A stretch of 40,155 nt of DNA from UBA4729 sp038231175 (GTDB taxonomy: Bacteria > Patescibacteriota > Saccharimonadia > Saccharimonadales > UBA4665), in assembly GCA_038231175.1 (NCBI GenBank), contig JBBRLU010000003.1:1-40155 (forward strand). The letters run 5' to 3'. Positions 1-6,730 of this stretch are shown piece by piece (within the stretch, counting starts at the first letter, position 1; each line of letters begins with the position of its first letter). The notes below the pieces were generated by a model that did no database searches, was not told the DNA's origin, and was given only the letters and a program-made list of their open reading frames with translations. The translations under genes and the position numbers were made by a program.

Positions 1-726
1 AAGAACGTCAGCGGTCCGCTACTACTGAAGCGGGCGCTCGAACATTTCGCCAGCAAGGGCGCGATGGACATCGATACTTTGGGCGAAAAGAACGTCGCCG
101 CCTTAGTTGACGCCGGCCTGGTTACCGACCTAGCTGGCATCTATGCCTTGGCTGAAGCGCAGGTACTGACTGCCGATCGTTTTGCCAAGCTATCGGCCCA
201 AAAGTTGGTCGCTGGTGTCCAAGCTACCAAGCAGCCACCGCTGGCACGCTTTATCTACGGCCTGGGCGTTCGCCACGTCGGGGCTCAGACGGCGCTGGAC
301 CTAGCCGACGCCTTTGGTTCGCTGGAGTCACTGGCTACGGCCAGTTTGGATGACCTGCAAGCGGTAGATGGTGTCGGTACGGTCGTGGCCGAGTCGATCA
401 TGGCCTGGTTTGCCGATGAAGATAATGAGCAGTTGTTACAGAAATTCGTCGAACTCAGCGTCCGGCCGCACCACGAAAAACACGATGACGGTCCGCTGCA
501 TGGTCAGAAGTTCGTCATCACCGGCGGCCTAGACGCCATGAGCCGCGACCAGGCGGCTGAAAAGATCCGCCAGCTCGGCGGCGCCTTCCAGAGCACCCTT
601 GGCAAAGATACGACCTGCCTGGTCGTCGGCGCCAACGTCGGGGCCGCCAAACTAACCAAGGCCGCCAAGTATGGTACCAAACAGATTACTGAAGACGACT
701 TATTGCAACTATTGAAGACAAGCTAA
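1..726 (+). CDS. ligA: NAD+-dependent DNA ligase LigA, C-terminal part (5' end outside window)
   Basis: The reading frame is open from the first base, so this is the last 241 residues of a longer protein (the family is usually 650-700 aa). The visible part has the helix-hairpin-helix region (GLGVRHVG near residue 77 and VDGVGTVVAESI near 120 of the fragment), followed by a C-terminal BRCT domain over roughly the last 75 residues (KFVITGGL, then CLVVGANVGAAKLTKA). The opening HFASKGAMDIDTLGEKNV matches the segment that follows the zinc finger in LigA. The adenylation and OB domains lie upstream of the window. The enzyme seals nicks in replication and repair using NAD+. Its TAA stop overlaps the next ATG by one base (TAATG), so it is probably translationally coupled to the Nudix gene. 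Confidence 0.95.
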   Translation, partial: KNVSGPLLLKRALEHFASKGAMDIDTLGEKNVAALVDAGLVTDLAGIYALAEAQVLTADRFAKLSAQKLVAGVQATKQPPLARFIYGLGVRHVGAQTALDLADAFGSLESLATASLDDLQAVDGVGTVVAESIMAWFADEDNEQLLQKFVELSVRPHHEKHDDGPLHGQKFVITGGLDAMSRDQAAEKIRQLGGAFQSTLGKDTTCLVVGANVGAAKLTKAAKYGTKQITEDDLLQLLKTS

Positions 727-1190
727 TGCCTCATATTCATGAACTATTCGACTACACCATAACTGTTTTCATTGTTCACATTGAGAGCGTCTTGTTAGTA
801 AATCACCCCCGTTACAACAAGTGGATTCCTATCGGTGGTCATGTCGAATTAGACGAAGATCCAGAGCAGGCACTCTATCGAGAGATTGTTGAAGAAACGG
901 GCTTAAAGAATGTGCGGATCTTAAGCCACCGCCCAAGTTTTAAGTCGCCGGGTACTAAGCAGCTGTTAACGCCAAATTATGTTGATGTTCACGAGGCCAA
1001 CCCGCCACATAAGCACATCAGTTTTACCTATCTAGCTATCAGCGACAGCCCTGATTTTGTCTTATCAGACGAGCACGTCGCCATGCGCTGGTTCACACTG
1101 CCCGAACTTCGCCTGCCAGAGTATAAGCTGTCTGAAGCCGTTATATTTTACGCCCTGGCAGCCTTAGATTTAGCCAATAATCAAGCTTGA
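726..1190 (+). CDS. Nudix hydrolase
   Basis: A 154-aa protein with a complete Nudix box: G-x5-E (GGHVELDE near residues 37-44) and REIVEETGL about 14 residues later, which is the REUXEEXGU metal-binding helix. Family members hydrolyse nucleoside diphosphates linked to another moiety, such as damaged NTPs, NDP-sugars or dinucleotides. The substrate cannot be read from sequence. The start ATG overlaps the ligA stop by one base, suggesting co-transcription with ligA. An intrinsic terminator at 1312-1338 closes the pair. It is one of three Nudix genes in the window; the others are at 11237 and 35599. Confidence 0.9.
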   Translation: MPHIHELFDYTITVFIVHIESVLLVNHPRYNKWIPIGGHVELDEDPEQALYREIVEETGLKNVRILSHRPSFKSPGTKQLLTPNYVDVHEANPPHKHISFTYLAISDSPDFVLSDEHVAMRWFTLPELRLPEYKLSEAVIFYALAALDLANNQA

Positions 1191-1311
1191 CTAAACGGGC
1201 CAATGCGTTATGCTTATGGTAAGTCGTGCGCACTAGCGGTGCCAGGCAAAATAAATATTTTTCAAAAATAAAAAAGCCCGCCGCTCGGGTGGGCGCGCAC
1301 GAACGAACTAG

Positions 1312-1338
1312 AGCCGGATCAGTCCGGCTTTATTTTAT
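1312..1338 (+). terminator. Intrinsic terminator after ligA-Nudix
   Basis: A 7-bp stem AGCCGGA / TCCGGCT with loop TCAG (1312-1329) is followed by a T-rich tail (TTATTTTAT). It lies between the Nudix gene and corA, so corA cannot begin upstream of it. A second GC-rich hairpin at about 1276-1294, preceded by an A-run, could act as a terminator on the minus strand. Confidence 0.75.
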
Positions 1339-1375
1339 GGACTGGCCGCCATGTATAATGAGCCCTAGAGCAACT

Positions 1376-2305
1376 ATGATTAAGTATTATTATAAAAACG
1401 TCACCACAGCCGAGTTGGCCATTATCGACACGCCACGAAAGGGCGCGTGGGTCTATGTCGAGGCGCCGACCGATATCGAAATAGCCCAGCTGGCTAAGCA
1501 GTTTAAATTGGAAGTTGGTAACCTCGAAGATGCCCGCGACGAAGACGAAATGCCCCGGTTGGAGCGTCAGGACGGCCAAACATACATATACGTGCGCTTC
1601 GCCTACCGCAATAGCCGCGGCGACTTATCGACGTCACCGCTGTTGATCGTCTTTGGCGGTGAGTATGTCATCACGGTCAGCCAGATCCCGTTACCGGCAC
1701 TGGACTTGCTGATGGGTGGCCGCACTGCCTTCGCGACCACCCAGCGCGCCAAGCTGGTGCTGTTAATCTTATCGCATATCAGTGACCAGTACGACGGCTT
1801 CATTAACCGTATCAGCCGTCAGATTAAAGCCATCCGCTCGCGGCTGCGTAGTACCGGCATCACCAATAAAGATTTGTTGGACTTCGTGACGATCGAGGAC
1901 GATCTGAACGAATTTCAGGCGTCGTTGCAACCGACCAATGCCGCCTTAAGACGCCTGCTAGTTGGCCGCCAACTCCCACTGTTCGATGAAGACCAAGACA
2001 TCGTCGAAGACCTGTTATTAAATAACGAGCAGTCAATCGAGGCTATCCGGTCCAACCTGCTATCGGTCGGCAATATCCGCGATGCCTATTCGGCCATCAG
2101 TAGCAATAACCTGAACCGGACCATTACCTTGCTAACCTTAGCGACGATCTTAGTAGCTTTACCGAACGTTTTTTTTGGCATGTACGGCATGAACGTAGCC
2201 TTACCATTCCAGCATGCACCGTGGGCCTTCGCGGCCATTTTGAGTCTGAATATTCTATTGATAACCAGCATCATAATCTTCACGCGGCGCAAGCGGATTA
2301 TTTAA
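1376..2305 (+). CDS. corA: CorA-family Mg2+/divalent cation channel
   Basis: A 310-aa protein with the CorA architecture: a soluble cytoplasmic alpha/beta domain, long helices (about residues 140-245), then two C-terminal membrane segments separated by the signature YGMNV after TM1 (NVFFGMYGMNV), and a basic tail RRKRII. CorA proteins form pentameric Mg2+ (or Co2+/Ni2+) channels in the inner membrane. I chose the start MIKYYYKN at 1376 because an intrinsic terminator (1312-1338) and a TATAAT box (1354-1359) lie just upstream. An in-frame ATG at 1358 falls inside that -10 box, and the earlier in-frame start at 1226 lies before the terminator. The predicted leader is at most about 10 nt and has no Shine-Dalgarno. 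Confidence 0.92.
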   Translation: MIKYYYKNVTTAELAIIDTPRKGAWVYVEAPTDIEIAQLAKQFKLEVGNLEDARDEDEMPRLERQDGQTYIYVRFAYRNSRGDLSTSPLLIVFGGEYVITVSQIPLPALDLLMGGRTAFATTQRAKLVLLILSHISDQYDGFINRISRQIKAIRSRLRSTGITNKDLLDFVTIEDDLNEFQASLQPTNAALRRLLVGRQLPLFDEDQDIVEDLLLNNEQSIEAIRSNLLSVGNIRDAYSAISSNNLNRTITLLTLATILVALPNVFFGMYGMNVALPFQHAPWAFAAILSLNILLITSIIIFTRRKRII

Positions 2306-2370
2306 GAGTCTTTTCTTTAGGTCGCCAATTTGGTAGACTTTACCAGCTACGTACTGCGGTACCGGCATGT

Positions 2371-2447
2371 GGGGATATAGCTCAGTTGATTAGAGCGCTG
2401 CCATGGCATGGCAGAGGTCCAGGGTTTGAGTCCCTGTATCTCCACCA
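2371..2447 (+). tRNA. tRNA-Ala (anticodon GGC)
   Basis: A full cloverleaf can be drawn. The acceptor stem GGGGATA pairs with TATCTCC and includes the G3-U70 wobble that is the alanine identity element. The D arm is GCTC/GAGC. The anticodon stem CTGCC/GGCAG carries loop ATGGCAT with anticodon GGC at 2405-2407. The T arm is CAGGG/CCCTG, followed by A73 and an encoded CCA at 2445-2447. It is followed at once by a terminator hairpin. Confidence 0.97.
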
Positions 2448-2450
2448 CAT

Positions 2451-2487
2451 AAAACACCCAGCTTAGACACTGGGTGTTTTACTTTTG
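2451..2487 (+). terminator. Intrinsic terminator after tRNA-Ala
   Basis: A perfect 10-bp stem AAAACACCCA / TGGGTGTTTT encloses loop GCTTAGACAC (2451-2480), then ACTTTTG. It starts four bases after the CCA end of the tRNA and should end its transcript. Confidence 0.85.
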
Positions 2488-2511
2488 AAGGGGTGCTGAT
2501 AAGATAAGAAT

Positions 2512-2886
2512 ATGACAAAAAATAAAGCAAACTTGTCAATAATAGATGGATTTTATATAGCTGGTTGTGTTTTTGCGATTGGCTTTTTTACCGCCCACAG
2601 TATGCATCCTGTTAGATTAATCATAACTTCTCTCGCTGGCTTTGGAACTATGTTATTTGTCTCGAAGTTAACAGATAATATTCTTGGGCATGGACGCAGT
2701 AACAGTCGTGTAATCGGAAGTTACTTCTTATCGGTAGGGACACCATTCATAGGTTTATACGTTGTCGGTGCAATTACTGGTGATCTTTTGGCAGGTGGAA
2801 CGTGGTTTTTTGGAGCCTTTACTGCAGCGTTACTCTCCAAACTTTTAATACCTTCCACCCAATCGTCACCTCGAAATAAAAAATGA
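2512..2886 (+). CDS. Small hypothetical integral membrane protein
   Basis: A 124-aa protein with about four hydrophobic segments (about residues 10-28, 33-50, 66-84 and 88-110) and a hydrophilic basic tail (SSPRNKK). No family is recognised. A TAAGAT box (2500-2505) ends six bases before the ATG and there is no Shine-Dalgarno, matching the leaderless pattern of many genes here. Its codons are visibly more A/T-rich than those of corA, murF or ddl around it, and it lies immediately downstream of a tRNA gene. Both fit an acquired gene, but no integrase or attachment-site duplication was seen. Confidence 0.7.
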   Translation: MTKNKANLSIIDGFYIAGCVFAIGFFTAHSMHPVRLIITSLAGFGTMLFVSKLTDNILGHGRSNSRVIGSYFLSVGTPFIGLYVVGAITGDLLAGGTWFFGAFTAALLSKLLIPSTQSSPRNKK

Positions 2887-2930
2887 GATTAGGTCAGGTT
2901 AGTTTCAGTAAATAAGCTATACTTGGACTC

Positions 2931-3680
2931 ATGAATATTGTTGTTAATGACCTGCTAACACATTATGAAGTGCAGGGCAGTGGTCGACCAGTATTATTGC
3001 TGCATGGCTGGGGCGATAACTTAAAAGGTTTGGCTAGTTTAGCGAAGTCGCTAGCCACGGATTATCAGGTTATCAGTGTCGATCTACCCGGCTTTGGTGC
3101 CACGCAGCCACCAGAATCGGTCTGGAACTTAGACAATTACGCTGCATTTATAAAAGATTTCTTAACTAAAATTGATATCGCGCCGTATGCACTGCTTGGT
3201 CATAGTAACGGCGGAGCATTGGCAATTCGAACTACAGCCCTTGGAACTATTGCACCCAAAAAATTGGTGCTGATGGCGGCTTCGGGGATTCGTAACGGCC
3301 AATCAGCCAAACGCCTAGCCCTAAAAGTAGTCGCTAAAACCGGTAACGCCGCCACCGTCTGGCTACCAAAAGCTACACGACAAAAATTACGCACGAAGTT
3401 ATATGGCGCCGCCGGCTCCGACATGCTGGTCGTGGAACATCTGCAGGAAACCTTCAAGGCGACTGTTCGCCAAGACGTCCAAGCCGACGCTTCGCAAATA
3501 TCGTTACCGACCTTATTAATCTTCGCCGACCAAGATAAAGCCGTACCTTTAGCCGACGGTCAAACCTATCATAAGTTAATAAAAAATTCACAGTTAGAAA
3601 TAATTATCGGTGCCAGTCACTTCGTACATTTAGATGAGCCCGTCAAAGTTGTCAGTTTAATTAAGGAATTCTTAGCGTGA
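2931..3680 (+). CDS. Alpha/beta-fold hydrolase
   Basis: A 249-aa protein with the whole alpha/beta hydrolase signature: oxyanion motif LLLHGWGDN (residues 22-30), nucleophile elbow GHSNGG (Ser92), acidic residue in FADQDKAVPL (about residue 200) and catalytic His in GASHFVHLDEP near the C-terminus. It lacks a signal peptide and is likely a cytosolic esterase or lipase-like enzyme. The substrate cannot be inferred. A TATACT box (2918-2923) ends seven bases before the ATG without a Shine-Dalgarno. Its stop overlaps the GTG start of the MurF-like gene (GTGA), so the two are probably translated together. Confidence 0.9.
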   Translation: MNIVVNDLLTHYEVQGSGRPVLLLHGWGDNLKGLASLAKSLATDYQVISVDLPGFGATQPPESVWNLDNYAAFIKDFLTKIDIAPYALLGHSNGGALAIRTTALGTIAPKKLVLMAASGIRNGQSAKRLALKVVAKTGNAATVWLPKATRQKLRTKLYGAAGSDMLVVEHLQETFKATVRQDVQADASQISLPTLLIFADQDKAVPLADGQTYHKLIKNSQLEIIIGASHFVHLDEPVKVVSLIKEFLA

Positions 3681-5122
3681 ACGGACTGCGGGGTCTTATA
3701 AGTCTCTATAGGTTGAGCTACCCAACCACATTGGTATACATGCTGCAAAGCACTGAGTACCAAGTGCCAGCCTACCTAGCGTGGTATTGGCGGACAACTA
3801 ATTTTAATGGTGTCATGCATCGCCGCAGCCTAGATCATACCAAAGCTGCCCGCTTACTACTGCTAGCCGTGCGTGGTGGGATAGCGCTCCAGATAATACT
3901 TGGCGCAACATCAGTAGTTTGGGGAGTCACGAGGCAGCACCCTACAGTTACTTTGAGCGGGCTAATTGTACTCTTTAGCTATCCCGTGGTGTGGGGGCAT
4001 CTATTAGTTATGCCCATAGCGCTTGGTCGTTTTTTTATTAGCCGACCTGCTGAAAAGCGTTTGATTATCGAGTCGGCCAAAATTTTTATGAACCACCCTG
4101 GCGCTAAGATCGCCGTCGCCGGTAGCTACGGTAAGACAACCATGAAAGAATTATTAGCGACCGTCTTAGCGGAGGGCCTGGACGTAGCAGCCACACCGGC
4201 CAACAAGAACGTCAGCAGCAGTCACGCCTACTTTGCCCGCAAACTGACCGGCAGCGAAGACGTCTTGATTATCGAGTACGGTGAAGGTGCCCCCGGCGAC
4301 GTCGCCCGCTTCGCGGCAATCACGGCTCCCACGCACGCTGTCATTACCGGCCTGGCGCCGGCTCATTTGGATAAGTACAAAACATTGGCAGCGGCTGGAC
4401 AGGATATTCTTTCGGTGGCCGATTACCTGCATGACCAACAGGTTTACGTCAACGACGAATCGCCGGAGCTGGCGCCGTTTATTAAGCCGGCCTATGCCCG
4501 ATTTAACGCCGCTGGGGCGCTAGGCTGGAAAGTTAAGGACGTCACCGTGACATTGCAGGGAACCAGCTTCAGCTTAGTCAAAGGTCGCCGTAGCTTAGCG
4601 CTGAGAAGCGGCCTGGTTGGTCGTCACCAGATCGGCTTCTTGTCACTTGTCGCTACCTTGGGTATGCAGCTGGGGCTGACGCCCGAGCAAGTCCAAGCCG
4701 GTGTCGCTCGGACGCGGCCGTTTGAGCACCGCATGCAACCCTACCAACTGGGCGGCGCTTGGATCATCGATGACACCTACAACGGCAACCTCGAAGGCCT
4801 ACGAGCCGGCACGCAACTGCTGGCCGAACTACCAGCTCGGCGTAAGATTTATGTGACGCCCGGGCTCGTCGACCAAGGCGCCGAAACCGAACGGGTACAC
4901 ATTGCCGCTGGCCGCCTGATTGCCGCTGCTAAGCCGGACATTGTGGTGCTGATGAAAAATTCGGTCACCGACTACATCGTTCTTGGACTCCGTGAGGCCG
5001 ACTATACAGGCGAGCTGCGCTTGGAGAGTGACCCGCTAGAGTTCTACACCAACCTCAATCACTTCGTAGCCGCCGGCGACCTGGTGCTGATGCAGAACGA
5101 TTGGACCGATAACTACGCCTAA
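3677..5122 (+). CDS. Mur ligase family protein (MurF-like) with N-terminal membrane segments
   Basis: A 481-aa protein. Residues 1-145 are not a normal MurF domain 1: they contain two hydrophobic segments (about 59-83 and 90-118) that should anchor it in the membrane. A Mur ligase core follows: P-loop GSYGKTT (149-155), a central ATPase part with EYGEGAPGD and GLAPAHLDKY, and IIDDTYNGNLEG, matching the DDxYNANP segment of MurF, before the C-terminal domain. MurF adds D-Ala-D-Ala to the UDP-MurNAc peptide, and ddl lies just downstream, which supports a peptidoglycan role. A related amino-acid ligase role is possible. It starts at GTG 3677, overlapping the hydrolase stop by four bases. Confidence 0.8.
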   Translation: MNGLRGLISLYRLSYPTTLVYMLQSTEYQVPAYLAWYWRTTNFNGVMHRRSLDHTKAARLLLLAVRGGIALQIILGATSVVWGVTRQHPTVTLSGLIVLFSYPVVWGHLLVMPIALGRFFISRPAEKRLIIESAKIFMNHPGAKIAVAGSYGKTTMKELLATVLAEGLDVAATPANKNVSSSHAYFARKLTGSEDVLIIEYGEGAPGDVARFAAITAPTHAVITGLAPAHLDKYKTLAAAGQDILSVADYLHDQQVYVNDESPELAPFIKPAYARFNAAGALGWKVKDVTVTLQGTSFSLVKGRRSLALRSGLVGRHQIGFLSLVATLGMQLGLTPEQVQAGVARTRPFEHRMQPYQLGGAWIIDDTYNGNLEGLRAGTQLLAELPARRKIYVTPGLVDQGAETERVHIAAGRLIAAAKPDIVVLMKNSVTDYIVLGLREADYTGELRLESDPLEFYTNLNHFVAAGDLVLMQNDWTDNYA

Positions 5123-5214
5123 CCTCAGCCTAGTCGCCCTCGATAAGAAGGTGGTGTACGTGGCGAGACTTTACAGTGCTTCGGCCATTATATCGAAAAA
5201 GATATAATGCTGAA

Positions 5215-5505
5215 ATGAACAGTCAAGAACTCTCGGCATTTCAAGCCGAAACAATGCGCCAACTTATGAAAGATATTGATGACGCCGAGCCACAGGCAGC
5301 TGCGGCTGATAAACGGCTGACGATACAATACGTTAACGCCCGTCTAGAGCTGCACATGACCCAGCAGCAGCTTGCCGAAGTCTGCGGACTACCACAATCG
5401 GTGATAGCTAGATTCGAGTCGGGTAAGTCCAGTCCGACCTTGAGGACCATGCAACGCATCGCTAAAGCGCTCAATAAAAAGCTGACGCTTAAAGCCATCG
5501 CGTAA
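5215..5505 (+). CDS. XRE-family helix-turn-helix regulator (antitoxin-like)
   Basis: A 96-aa protein. The C-terminal half is a HTH_3/XRE domain (MTQQQLAEVCGLPQSVIARF, then ESGKSSPTLRTMQRIAKAL). The N-terminal half is a helix rich in acidic and Ala residues. This shape is common in HigA-type antitoxins, but no toxin-sized gene adjoins: murF ends 92 bp upstream and ddl begins 26 bp downstream. The start is taken at MNSQEL because a perfect TATAAT (5203-5208) lies six bases before this ATG; the in-frame upstream ATG at 5176 lies before the promoter. It may regulate itself or ddl. Confidence 0.85.
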   Translation: MNSQELSAFQAETMRQLMKDIDDAEPQAAAADKRLTIQYVNARLELHMTQQQLAEVCGLPQSVIARFESGKSSPTLRTMQRIAKALNKKLTLKAIA

Positions 5506-5531
5506 TTACCAGGTTTGTATATACTAGGCTT

Positions 5532-6701
5532 ATGAAAACAATCGCCGTAATTTTTGGTGGCCGCTCAGCCGAACACGATGTGTCGATCATCACCGCCCTA
5601 TCTAGTATTATCAAGCCGCTAGAACTGACCCGCAACTATAAGGTCGAGGCCGTCTATATCACCAAGGACGGCGCTTGGTACTGGGACGATAAACTCAAGG
5701 ATATCAAACTGTTCACCAGCGGCGGAATCAAAGATTTTATCGCCAAAAGTCAGCCGGCTGGCGTGCAACTGGACGGTGGTTTGACTTTGACTAAGGCCGG
5801 CGGTCTGCGTAAGCAACAGCAGAAGATCGACGTCGTCTTTCCAGCCATGCACGGTACCTACGGCGAAGACGGCGCCCTGATGGGCCTGCTCGACATGGCC
5901 GGCGTGGCCTATGTCGGCTGTGGTGTCAGCGCCGCCGCCGCCGCCATGGACAAGGTGCTGGCCAAACAGTTAGCCGTCGCCAACGACATCCCGGTCAGCA
6001 ATTTCCTAACCTTTACCAAGGCCGATCTGGCGCGTGAGCCGGCTCAGGCTATCAAAAGCATTACCGTCAGCCTGAAATACCCGTTGTTCGTCAAGCCGGC
6101 GCACCTCGGTTCCAGTATCGGCATCAGCCGCGTTACCAGTGAAACCGAGCTGCGCAACGCCCTCGAAGTCGCGGCCCATTACGACGACCGGGTAATCGTC
6201 GAAGAAGCGGTCCATAACCTGATCGAAGTGACCCTGCCGATCATCGGCAATGATACACCGCAGCCGGCCTTACTAGAACGCCCGATGACCCAGGCCGAAG
6301 ACTTCTTTGACTTTGAAACCAAGTATATGCAGGGTGGCAAAAAGGGTGGCTCCGGAAAAGGTGGCAAAGGCACGGAAGGCGCCCAGGGCTACAGCCAGAT
6401 CCCGGCCGACCTACCAAAAGAGCTGTACCAACAAGCCGAAAACATCGGCTTAAGGGTCTACAAAGCCCTCGGCTGCAGCGGCATCGCCCGCGTCGATATG
6501 CTGATCGACAGCAAGTCTAAGAAAGTCTACTTTAACGAGGTCAACCCATTGCCCGGTGGCTTGTACGCCCATAACTGGGCCAAAGCCGGCATCAGTGGCG
6601 TCGATTTAGTGCAGAAGTTGGTTATGTTAGCCGAAGAACGCCACGCCAGCCGCCAAAAACTAGCGACTACCTTTAGCACTAACTACCTCCAGCAGTTTTA
6701 A
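5532..6701 (+). CDS. ddl: D-alanine--D-alanine ligase
   Basis: A 389-aa ATP-grasp enzyme that joins two D-Ala for peptidoglycan. N-terminal motif GGRSAEHDVSI (9-19), HGTYGEDG (107-114), ATP-grasp KPAHLGSSIGISR (188-200) and the metal-binding FNEVNPLPGG (about 344-353) are all present. The length is slightly above the usual 300-370. A Gly/Lys-rich insert of about 20 residues (267-287) sits in the loop after FDFETKY, before the conserved IPADLP. TATACT (5520-5525) ends six bases before the ATG with no Shine-Dalgarno. With the MurF-like gene upstream, it indicates that the cell builds its own stem peptide terminus. Confidence 0.95.
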   Translation: MKTIAVIFGGRSAEHDVSIITALSSIIKPLELTRNYKVEAVYITKDGAWYWDDKLKDIKLFTSGGIKDFIAKSQPAGVQLDGGLTLTKAGGLRKQQQKIDVVFPAMHGTYGEDGALMGLLDMAGVAYVGCGVSAAAAAMDKVLAKQLAVANDIPVSNFLTFTKADLAREPAQAIKSITVSLKYPLFVKPAHLGSSIGISRVTSETELRNALEVAAHYDDRVIVEEAVHNLIEVTLPIIGNDTPQPALLERPMTQAEDFFDFETKYMQGGKKGGSGKGGKGTEGAQGYSQIPADLPKELYQQAENIGLRVYKALGCSGIARVDMLIDSKSKKVYFNEVNPLPGGLYAHNWAKAGISGVDLVQKLVMLAEERHASRQKLATTFSTNYLQQF

Positions 6702-6730
6702 CTGTAGTTGTTCTGATATACTTAACAGAT

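Noticed and set aside
1226..1375. Longer N-terminus for CorA from 1226
   Set aside because: It would cross an intrinsic terminator (1312-1338) and a -10 box; the added residues do not look like CorA.
2221..2466. 81-codon plus-strand frame over the end of corA and the tRNA
   Set aside because: It reads through tRNA-Ala and overlaps corA in another frame; no ribosome site.
5123..5214. Toxin partner for the XRE regulator
   Set aside because: Only 92 bp lie upstream and no toxin-like frame is present there or between it and ddl.
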